From assembly GCA_031266495.1 (NCBI GenBank), contig JAISAX010000890.1, positions 1 through 14,419 on the forward strand: DNA of 14,419 nucleotides. The letters are read 5' to 3'. The translations under genes and the position numbers were made by a program. This stretch comes from Opitutaceae bacterium (lineage in GTDB: Bacteria; Verrucomicrobiota; Verrucomicrobiae; Opitutales; Opitutaceae). Every line of letters begins with the position of its first letter. Position 1 is the stretch's first letter. The notes beneath the pieces are model-generated. The model had not been told where the DNA came from. It did no database searches and saw only the letters and a list, made by a program, of their open reading frames with translations. This document shows positions 6,548-13,101 of this stretch, in pieces.

Positions 6548-8059
6548 AACCTCTCCGTCCTCCGTTCCGCCCTTCTCGCCATCGGCCTCCTGTCATTGCT
6601 CTGCGCCGCGCAACCCAAGCCCGCGAAGTTGCAGCAAACTCCCATCGAACAGGACGCCCTCCACGACGACAACGTGCCGGCACAGTCCATCGACAGCGCT
6701 GGTGAATCGGGAAAACCAATACATGCAACCATCGCCATCGACTGGGCAAAACCGGAATACCCGACGAGCCGCCGCCAGTTCTCCCTCAACGCCACCGCCG
6801 GCGCGCGTCCCCAACTCTCCGCCGACCCCAAATACGCCCGGAACATGGCCTGGATGAACGCCGGCATCCTGCGTTATCACAAAGGCATCGTCCCGCGCGC
6901 CATCGCCGAACCCGCGTCCGGAAATGCCGGGGCCGGCGGTTGGGTTGATGTGGTCAACAAAAGCTGGAACCGGGAAATCATCCGAGACTCCTTTAAAAAC
7001 TTCCCCATCGCTCCCGGCACAGACATCGTCGTCAACATCGCCACCTGGCCTCCGTGGATGGACAAAGACAAACGGCTCGATCCCGCGTACTACGATGCCT
7101 TTGCCGGGTTTTACGCTGACCTTGTGCGCATCCTCAATGTGGAGATGCGCCTCGGCGTGCGGTATTTTGAGATCACCAACGAACGCGACTTCGTTTACTG
7201 GCGCGCCCAACAGAAGACAGGCGAACCGCCGCTCACCCGCGAACTCGCGAAGATCTTTCTCCTCTGCGCCGAGGCGATGAAGAAAGTGGACCCCGCCATC
7301 AAAACCGGTGGCCCTGCCGCCGCCAGCGGCGAGAAAAACGTGCAACCCATGCATCGTGAATTCATCCGGCTCACCCGGTCGCAACTCGATTTCTTTTCCT
7401 TTCACGGCTACGCCACCGGCACCGCAGACCAGCCCGACGCCTTCATCTACGACAAGGCCGCCTGGCTCGGCTCGCTCATCAAAAAACACCGCGCCATGCT
7501 CGACGAGCTCAGTCCCGACCGTCACATCGAAGTGCATCTCAACGAGTACAACATTGCCTGGACCTGGCGCATCAAGGAGCCGCGCATGCGCAACCACAAG
7601 GGAGCGGTGTTCGACAGCCTCTTCCTCATTGCTGCCGTCATGGCCCGCGCCGACGTGACCAACGCCTGGAACGACCAGGAAGGCGTCTATGGCAAGATGG
7701 ATGTGAAAAACGGCTATACGCTTCGTCCGCCCGCGCATGTTTTTCACTACTTCAACAACTGGCTCGTCGGTCGCAGTGTGAAGGCGGCCACGGATCAGCC
7801 CAGGGCGGTGGTGCCCTTCGCCATACGGGCGGAGGACGGTTCGCACGCTTTCGTTCTCGTCAACCGTTCTGCCTCGATCGTCACAGTGAATCTGGTCAGC
7901 ACCGGTATCCAGGGAAACGTGACGGGGAAAATCGACAGGGCGCAAATCGCCCGGCCCGGAGCCGATTGCCTCGATACAGGCGTGCTTGAGTTTTCCGTGC
8001 TGCAAAATCCGGTCTCCCTGCCGCCTCATTCGGTGACGTTTTACCGTTTTTCAAAATGA
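6545..8059 (+). CDS. Exported clan GH-A glycoside hydrolase (GH39-like)
   Basis: A 504-residue exported glycosidase. The N-terminus (MNLSVLRSALLAIGLLSLLC) is a signal peptide; Cys20 lacks a proper lipobox (-1 is Leu), so lipidation is doubtful. Residues about 60-420 form a TIM-barrel-like domain. Glu213 in FEITNERDF is the likely acid/base after strand 4, and Glu334 in HLNEYNI the likely nucleophile after strand 7, as in retaining clan GH-A enzymes. A small C-terminal beta domain (about 420-504) follows, as in GH39 and GH51. The nearest family by motif looks like GH39, but GH5- or GH30-related enzymes are not excluded. The frame opens at a GTG immediately after a C9 tract; the neighbouring ATG at 6532 is out of frame in this sequence. 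It follows the PEP-CTERM gene by 23 bp, probably in the same operon. Confidence 0.82.
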   Translation: MNLSVLRSALLAIGLLSLLCAAQPKPAKLQQTPIEQDALHDDNVPAQSIDSAGESGKPIHATIAIDWAKPEYPTSRRQFSLNATAGARPQLSADPKYARNMAWMNAGILRYHKGIVPRAIAEPASGNAGAGGWVDVVNKSWNREIIRDSFKNFPIAPGTDIVVNIATWPPWMDKDKRLDPAYYDAFAGFYADLVRILNVEMRLGVRYFEITNERDFVYWRAQQKTGEPPLTRELAKIFLLCAEAMKKVDPAIKTGGPAAASGEKNVQPMHREFIRLTRSQLDFFSFHGYATGTADQPDAFIYDKAAWLGSLIKKHRAMLDELSPDRHIEVHLNEYNIAWTWRIKEPRMRNHKGAVFDSLFLIAAVMARADVTNAWNDQEGVYGKMDVKNGYTLRPPAHVFHYFNNWLVGRSVKAATDQPRAVVPFAIRAEDGSHAFVLVNRSASIVTVNLVSTGIQGNVTGKIDRAQIARPGADCLDTGVLEFSVLQNPVSLPPHSVTFYRFSK

Positions 8060-8091
8060 CCCGAAGCCCCCGGATTGTCTTCTCGTGGATA

Positions 8092-8142
8092 CGTGCCGGG
8101 GGAGGATGCCACCGGTCCGGCACGACAGCCTTCCTGCTGTTG
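8092..8142 (+). repeat. Compound intergenic hairpins (REP-like)
   Basis: A perfect 8-bp inverted repeat CGTGCCGG (8092-8099) / CCGGCACG (8117-8124) with a 17-base loop is followed by a second stem, CGACAGC / GCTGTTG (8123-8129 and 8136-8142, one G-U pair), around CTTCCT. The two share their boundary bases, so they may form alternately. The element fills most of the 126-bp gap between the glycosidase and the regulator. No T-run follows. A REP-like repeat or a mRNA 3'-end structure are both possible. Confidence 0.55.
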
Positions 8143-8175
8143 CGACGAGAGTTGGTATTGATGTGCGGTCACGGC

Positions 8176-8184
8176 GAGGAAGAG
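8176..8184 (+). promoter_or_regulatory. Shine-Dalgarno (GAGGAAGAG) of the LacI-type regulator
   Basis: A purine-rich GAGGA core ends 5 bases before the ATG at 8186, but 14 bases before the alternative ATG at 8195. It therefore favours 8186 as the start. It is the only strong Shine-Dalgarno at any gene start in this window. Confidence 0.65.
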
Positions 8185-8185
8185 A

Positions 8186-9220
8186 ATGGGCGGCATGGCC
8201 CACATCATCAATTTCCGCGACATTGCCCGGGAAGCGGGTGTTTCCCCGGCGACCGTCAGTCTGGCGTTGCGCGGGGCGAGGAAGATTCCCGAAGCGACGC
8301 GCGCCCGGGTGATCGCGTGCGCGGAGCGGCTGGGCTACCGGCCCAATCCGCTGGTGTCGGCGTTCATGGCGTCGTTGCGCGCAGGGCGGCGCAAGGAGAC
8401 CTCGGGCATCCTTGCGGTGATCACCGAACGGCCGTTGAACGACTACGCCCGCACGCATCCCGGTATCGGACTGATCGTGGAGGGCGCGCGGACGCAGGCC
8501 GCGGAGGCGGGCTACGTGATCGACGAGTTCGCCGTGAAGCGGTACGCCGAGGAGCACAGGGACATGGAACAGACGCTCCGGGCGCGCAATATCACCGGGT
8601 TGCTGCTCCTGAGCCTGACCGATTTGGGGATGAAACTGAAACTGGACTGGTCGCGCTACGCGGTGTGCATGGCCGGCGGGCTGCAGAGTCCGCATCACTT
8701 CATGTGGGTGCATCATGATTATTTCCAAATCATGGTGTGCGGGGTCGAGAACCTGCGGCGACTGGGTTACGGACGGATCGGGCTGGTGATGTCGGACATC
8801 CTGTGCCTGGTGACGGAACACCGGTTCGAGGCGGCCTGGCTGTATCTTCAGGAAAAATACGGGATGGAATCGCTGGTCCCGATGCTGAGGGCGGGGCGGC
8901 AGCCGCGTCTGGTGTTTCTCGAATGGGTGCGGCGGCACAGACCGGAGGCGATCATCGCGACGGATCACCGGGTGCTGGGCTGGTTGAAGGCGGAGGGAAT
9001 CCGGGTACCGGAGGATATGGCGGTGGCGCACACGGACATCGCGCCTGGCTGGGGGCCGCTGGCGGGAGTGGACCAGTGCCACCGGCGGGCGGGAGCGGCG
9101 GTGGTGGAACAACTCATTTTCCAGTGCGACCACAACCACCGGGGACCGCTGGACGGGTCGCGGACGTTGCTGGTCTCCGGCGAGTGGCGCGACGGAGCCA
9201 CGGCACCGGCGGTGCCGTGA
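8186..9220 (+). CDS. LacI/GalR-family transcriptional regulator
   Basis: A 344-residue DNA-binding regulator, cytoplasmic. The N-terminal helix-turn-helix (about residues 8-30, FRDIAREAGVSPATVSLAL) and hinge region (RLGYRPNPLVSAF, about 48-60) are typical of LacI-family proteins. A periplasmic-binding-protein-like sugar-sensing domain follows (about 66-335), with the usual LGYGRIGLV and FEAAWLYLQ segments and VPEDMAVAHTDI near the end. The SAFMASLRAGRR stretch after the hinge is of a kind I associate with Opitutaceae regulators. It lies 126 bp after the glycosidase, behind hairpins and its own strong ribosome-binding site, and converges on the GH2-like gene 4 bp away. It probably controls one or both arms of this locus in response to a released sugar. 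Neither ligand nor operator can be read from the sequence. Confidence 0.93.
   Translation: MGGMAHIINFRDIAREAGVSPATVSLALRGARKIPEATRARVIACAERLGYRPNPLVSAFMASLRAGRRKETSGILAVITERPLNDYARTHPGIGLIVEGARTQAAEAGYVIDEFAVKRYAEEHRDMEQTLRARNITGLLLLSLTDLGMKLKLDWSRYAVCMAGGLQSPHHFMWVHHDYFQIMVCGVENLRRLGYGRIGLVMSDILCLVTEHRFEAAWLYLQEKYGMESLVPMLRAGRQPRLVFLEWVRRHRPEAIIATDHRVLGWLKAEGIRVPEDMAVAHTDIAPGWGPLAGVDQCHRRAGAAVVEQLIFQCDHNHRGPLDGSRTLLVSGEWRDGATAPAVP
9199..9219. terminator. GC-rich hairpin at convergent gene ends
   Basis: CACGGCACC (9199-9207) and GGTGCCGTG (9211-9219) form a perfect 9-bp stem around the loop GGC. The hairpin covers the last codons of the regulator and the TG of its stop codon, and starts 5 bases past the stop of the minus-strand GH2-like gene. 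With convergent genes 4 bp apart, it is well placed to serve both transcripts. There is no T-run on either strand, so it would not be a classical intrinsic terminator. Part of its symmetry could come from codon use (Ala-Thr-Ala-Pro-Ala-Val-Pro). Confidence 0.5.
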
Positions 9221-9224
9221 GCGT

Positions 9225-12200
9225 TCACCAGATGTTGGAGGTATAGGGGTGCACGAAGCCTTCCACCCACACATGCGGATAGAGAGGTGTAATGCGTCCG
9301 TGATGACGGAGCGCGGGGCCTTCGCCGGACGTGCCGCCTTGGTTGATGAGGAGGGCGGCGCGCACCCAGGCGGCCTTGCGTTTCATCCAACCGGTCTCGA
9401 AGAGATCGGGATGGAGCGTGGTTTCGAGTCCGCCAGGACTGCGACGGATGACGGAGGGGTAACCGCGGGCGCTGGTTTGTTTGGCGAACACGGGGAATTG
9501 CCGGTCGGGGAGACGGGGTGTGATCTGGTTGCGGTCGTAGATGGCTTCGCGGTTAAAAAGGTCGCCTTGGGTGATGCCCCATCCATCCGGGCCTTCGGGG
9601 ACGGCAGCGCGGAAGAGGGGATGCAACAACCCGACGTCTTCCGTTCCGGCGGCGAGTGTGCCGATCTTGCCGACGGCGGGGCGGGGTTCCGGAACACGGG
9701 TGAGGTATGCGAAGAGGTTGTCGAGCAGGCGGGTTGCCGCAGGGTCCTTGCCGTAACGGTTGGTCACGTCGAACTGACAGAAGAGGATGCGGCCTTTGCC
9801 GCGCACGACTTCGAGGAGCGGGGTTTCCTGGAGGTCGAAGCCGCTGACGGCGAGGGCGCGGGCGGCGCCGACCTGCGGGCGGACGAGCGTGCGGGTGGCA
9901 ACCGCGTTGGTGTTGGAGGTATGCCAGACGCGCTCGGGCCAGCGCTGCTCGCTGGCGCTCAGGGGGGTGATGGCGGCTTCGAGGTCGGAGGAGCCAGTCC
10001 AGCAGGAGAGATCGGAGTTTTGGAGGCCGTCGAAGACGGGGTGCCCGGGGGCGCTGATGAAGGCGCGGCGGGGCCGGATGCTTTCGGTCTGGAGGCCGAG
10101 GAGGTTGCCGAGCGATTGTTCGAGAACGAGCACGCGCAGTCCTTGTTCAACGAGGTGGTCGAAGTCGATTTGTTCGAGAAGGCGCAGATTTTTTTCGCGT
10201 TCGTTGATGCCGGTGGAGAGGGCGTGGCGCGGGATGACGAGGAGATCGCCCGGCTTGGGGCGGCCTTCGGTGACGGGGGCGCGGGGGGGGAGGGGGGGGA
10301 GGTCGCGGCGGGAGACGGGGCCGAGGAGGAGCTTGGCGGCGTCGGGACTGTAGCCGTGATACTCGAATTCGTTGAGACCGGCCACGAGGCGGGCCTCAAT
10401 GCCGGCGGCGCGGAGGAGCGCCTGATTGTCGCGGTTGATGAAGAAGTGCGGCGATTCGTGCGTGAGGTCGTCGCTGATATTCAGGGTCCAGATGGCGCCG
10501 GGGAATTTTTTTGTCGATCCCGGCACGCGGTGTTTCGGGAAAATGGTGATGGCGAAGGTGTCGTCGAGTTTCGCGGATTGCGGTGTGACGGACGAGGGAG
10601 AGACTTCGAGGGTGAAGGTGGCGCGGGCGGCGACTGCCGGGGCGGCGAACTCGATGGGGAAATCGGTGAGGGCACGGCGTCCGGCGGGGACGTTTCCACG
10701 TAGTTGTCCTTCCATGACGACGGCGCCGGAGGAGTCGCGGAGTCGCCAGCGGGCGTCGATGGCGACCGGTTCATCGAGATCGTTGACCACGATGTAAGCC
10801 TTGCGCACGGGAGCGCCGGAGAAGAAGAGGTGGTCTTTGTTCGTGAAGCGGGTGTCGGGTCCGCCAATGTAGCCGAGGACGGGGGTGACGGCGTCGAGGT
10901 AGGCGCGGGCGGCGGGCGTGATTTCGTCCACGGCGGCGTTGGGGAAGTGGCGGGTGAGGCCCTGCCAGGGCTGGCCGTTGATTTTTTCCGGGATACGTCC
11001 GAAGGCGTTTTCGTTGAGCACGTGGTGGGCGCTGACGTTGACGCCGTAGGTGCGGTAGGCGCGCCAGATACCGGCGACGTTGATGGAAGTGAGTCGCTGG
11101 GTGGCCGGCCACTTCATCATCGGATAAAAATTGAGGCGGAGCCAGTTGGCGAAATTGGCGTCGTCCTCGATCGTGTAGGCCTCGTCACCGATGAGACGGG
11201 CGAGATTTTCGGTGTGTATCTTGGGCCAGAGACCACCTTGGGGCATCTGGTGATCGACGTAACGGATGAACTGGTGACCGGCGAAGGGCATGCCGACTTC
11301 GGAAGGCCAGACGGCTTTGCGCCCGGGGCCGGAGCGAAACCAGACATCCCAGAATTCTTCGCGCTCCTGAAGGTCGAGGTTGTCGCAGAGGTAGAGGGTG
11401 GCGACCTGGATGGGACTGCAGGGGCCGTTGTGGCTGGCGACGGAGCGGGTGGGGTCGATGGTGGCGGCGAGGTCAACGAGTTCCCTGAAAATTTCCTGAC
11501 CCTGTCGGGGCGGACCGGCGAAGCGGTTGAGCGGGAAGTATTCCCATGTGTTGAAATACTGTCCGGTGTATTCGGGATGCATGGACGCGAGGCTGTAGGG
11601 CGCGGCGGAAGACCATGCGATGACGGAGGGGTGCTCGCGGAGGTCGCGGATGCGCCGGGCGACCTGCTCACGGTTTTCGTCGCCGTCCATGCGGGTGAGG
11701 CCGGAGGCGGGGTCCCAGATATTAAGGCGAACGAAGCTGCCGATGTTGGCGATGGCGGCGATGCCCACCTCGTCGGCGGCGCGCAGGTGCGCGGGGTCGG
11801 AGAGACGCGCGCCGGAGAAGCCCATGGCTTTGGCCTGCCGCATGGCGAGGACAATGCCGTCGTGGTCCTTGGGAAGGGCGAGTCGCCAGACGTCGTCCAC
11901 GATGGTCACGGGATTGCCGTTGAGGACGAAGCGCCCGTCCTCGATCCAGACTTCGCGGAGGCCGACGCGGCGGGCGGGCTGCACGAGCGCAAGAGACGAG
12001 CCGGGTCCGGAGACTTCGACGATGTAGTGGTAAAGGTGGGGGAACTGGCGGTTCCAGGGTTTGAGTCCTTCGAGCGGAGTGCGCAGGGTGGTTTTCCAGG
12101 CCCCGGTGGTGTCGGCGCGCACGGCAACGGGAGTGAAGGCGCGGACGGGTTGAGCGGCGTCGGGGGTCTCGACAAGGCGGGCGGAGACGGTGAGTTCGCG

Positions 12201-12335
12201 TCCGGGCGCGGCGGCGCCGGCGAGGTCGATCCGCACGTAGTTATCGCGCCATGACGTGCGGAGAAAGGAGTCGGTGACGGAGGGAGTGGCCCAGGCAGTC
12301 GTGCAGGCGAGGAACGGAAGGAGGAGGTGTTTCAT
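9225..12335 (-). CDS. Exported GH2-like glycosidase-fold protein lacking the usual acid/base residue
   Basis: A 1036-residue exported protein. A signal peptide (MKHLLLPFLACTTAWA, 1-16) precedes a beta-sandwich (about 20-125). A GH2-type TIM barrel follows (about 127-450: REVWIEDGRFVLNGNPVTI, EHPSVIAW, PTRSVASHNGP, WPSEVGMP). Later come beta-sandwich domains and a GATase-like region (about 690-880) with the beta-galactosidase-like segment GKGRILFCQFDVTNRYG. Glu346 in PSEVGMP fits the nucleophile. However, the position of the acid/base Asn-Glu after HPSVIAWS reads SAAPYS, so classic retaining hydrolysis is doubtful. The ATG at 12335 is chosen because it starts the signal peptide; an in-frame ATG at 12392 would translate the palindromic repeat. 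No Shine-Dalgarno is visible; the leader is T-rich. Residues 678-684 are encoded by a C8-T-C8 tract. Confidence 0.85.
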   Translation of the reverse strand: MKHLLLPFLACTTAWATPSVTDSFLRTSWRDNYVRIDLAGAAAPGRELTVSARLVETPDAAQPVRAFTPVAVRADTTGAWKTTLRTPLEGLKPWNRQFPHLYHYIVEVSGPGSSLALVQPARRVGLREVWIEDGRFVLNGNPVTIVDDVWRLALPKDHDGIVLAMRQAKAMGFSGARLSDPAHLRAADEVGIAAIANIGSFVRLNIWDPASGLTRMDGDENREQVARRIRDLREHPSVIAWSSAAPYSLASMHPEYTGQYFNTWEYFPLNRFAGPPRQGQEIFRELVDLAATIDPTRSVASHNGPCSPIQVATLYLCDNLDLQEREEFWDVWFRSGPGRKAVWPSEVGMPFAGHQFIRYVDHQMPQGGLWPKIHTENLARLIGDEAYTIEDDANFANWLRLNFYPMMKWPATQRLTSINVAGIWRAYRTYGVNVSAHHVLNENAFGRIPEKINGQPWQGLTRHFPNAAVDEITPAARAYLDAVTPVLGYIGGPDTRFTNKDHLFFSGAPVRKAYIVVNDLDEPVAIDARWRLRDSSGAVVMEGQLRGNVPAGRRALTDFPIEFAAPAVAARATFTLEVSPSSVTPQSAKLDDTFAITIFPKHRVPGSTKKFPGAIWTLNISDDLTHESPHFFINRDNQALLRAAGIEARLVAGLNEFEYHGYSPDAAKLLLGPVSRRDLPPLPPRAPVTEGRPKPGDLLVIPRHALSTGINEREKNLRLLEQIDFDHLVEQGLRVLVLEQSLGNLLGLQTESIRPRRAFISAPGHPVFDGLQNSDLSCWTGSSDLEAAITPLSASEQRWPERVWHTSNTNAVATRTLVRPQVGAARALAVSGFDLQETPLLEVVRGKGRILFCQFDVTNRYGKDPAATRLLDNLFAYLTRVPEPRPAVGKIGTLAAGTEDVGLLHPLFRAAVPEGPDGWGITQGDLFNREAIYDRNQITPRLPDRQFPVFAKQTSARGYPSVIRRSPGGLETTLHPDLFETGWMKRKAAWVRAALLINQGGTSGEGPALRHHGRITPLYPHVWVEGFVHPYTSNIW
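10283..10299 (-). repeat. In-gene C8-T-C8 tract (minus strand)
   Basis: G8-A-G8 on the plus strand reads C8-T-C8 on the coding strand of the GH2-like gene. It encodes part of the Pro-rich segment DLPPLPPRAP. The reading frame stays open on both sides at the present length, and any change not a multiple of three would cut off the C-terminal third. Confidence 0.95.
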
Positions 12336-12364
12336 GAGAAATAAAAAAGTGACGGAGCAGAGCC

Positions 12365-12393
12365 CACCGTAGCGCAGGCTTCCAGCCTGCACT
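12365..12393 (+). repeat. REP-like palindromic intergenic repeat (second copy)
   Basis: CACCGTAGCGC (12365-12375) runs into a perfect 7-bp inverted repeat, GCAGGCT-TCC-AGCCTGC (12374-12390). The stem can extend to 12371-12393 with one C-A mismatch. It occupies the 69-bp gap between the second prepilin-like gene and the GH2-like gene. It shares its first 11 bases with 4203-4213. Its core resembles short dispersed palindromes I recall from verrucomicrobial intergenic regions; this is recollection, not a search. Confidence 0.65.
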
Positions 12394-12404
12394 GCGAGAC
12401 CCGT

Positions 12405-13082
12405 TCACTTGCTTTCCCACGGCGGACGTCCGCTGCCGTTGGCATAGGGGATGCCCGGAGCACCGGGGAGAGTGGAGGGATCGACGCTGGCGACGTGCCA
12501 GTCGTAATACAGGATGTTGGCGCGTCCGGCGTGGCGGCGGCTGATGCGGTCGTTGTTTTGAGAAGCGAGGTCGCGCGGTGTGCTGCCATAGCCGATGCCA
12601 TCGTTGCCGGGTATTTCACCGTCGAGTGCGCAGATGAGGCGGGAGGGCGCGGAGACACGCTCTGGATAAAAGGGCGCGCCAGGGGGCGTTCCGCCTCCCT
12701 GGTGTGCCTGATGCGCGCTGCGAGTGAAATGGGTTGCCTGTTTTGAGTAGCTGGCCGGGCAGAGGAAGGGGGCGAGCGGGAAGGTGCCGGTGGCGTAGTT
12801 CGGGAGACCGGCCTCGCGGCGTACCGTGACATACCAGTAGGTGCCGCCTTTGGGATCGTTCATGTTGAAGACCATGCGGCCCCTGTTCTCGTTGGCGAAG
12901 ATCTGGAAGACGATGCCGAGTTGCCTGAGATTGCCGGCACACTGGGCGGAGCGGGCGGAGGCACGCACCCGCAGCGTAACCGGAATCAGGATACCGGCGA
13001 GAATGCCGATGATGACGATAACGGCAAGCAGTTCGACGAGCGTGAAGGCGCGCGGTGGGTGGCGGGTTGAGAGTGTCTTCAT
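12405..13082 (-). CDS. Second prepilin-like protein with H-X9-D(W) motif
   Basis: A 225-residue prepilin-like protein on the minus strand. A short basic leader (MKTLSTRHPPRA) precedes the processing motif FTLVE (13-17) and the hydrophobic helix VIVIIGILAGILIPVTL. The globular domain contains YWYVTVRREAGLPNY and several Cys/Pro turns. His184 and Asp194 form the H-X9-D pair, with Trp195 in the place of the usual Gly. The first prepilin-like protein in this window has Cys there. An alternative ATG at 13112 adds ten residues and overlaps the beta-helix gene's end by 11 bp. I chose 13082 for its shorter, more typical leader, leaving 19 bp between the genes; the choice is open. It is probably cotranscribed with the beta-helix gene. 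Whether it forms a pseudopilus or simply anchors in the membrane is unknown. Confidence 0.85.
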   Translation of the reverse strand: MKTLSTRHPPRAFTLVELLAVIVIIGILAGILIPVTLRVRASARSAQCAGNLRQLGIVFQIFANENRGRMVFNMNDPKGGTYWYVTVRREAGLPNYATGTFPLAPFLCPASYSKQATHFTRSAHQAHQGGGTPPGAPFYPERVSAPSRLICALDGEIPGNDGIGYGSTPRDLASQNNDRISRRHAGRANILYYDWHVASVDPSTLPGAPGIPYANGSGRPPWESK

Positions 13083-13101
13083 GGCAATGTTCGGCGGGGT
13101 G

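Noticed and set aside
6593..8029. Minus-strand open frame opposite the GH39-like gene
   Set aside because: No domain signal; the sense frame has both expected catalytic Glu motifs.
9249..12254. Two long plus-strand open frames inside the GH2-like gene
   Set aside because: Gly/Glu/Asp-rich translations typical of antisense frames. The minus strand carries a signal peptide and GH2 motifs throughout.
12336..12392. N-terminal extension of the GH2-like protein to an upstream ATG
   Set aside because: It would translate the palindromic repeat and place 19 extra residues before a good signal peptide.
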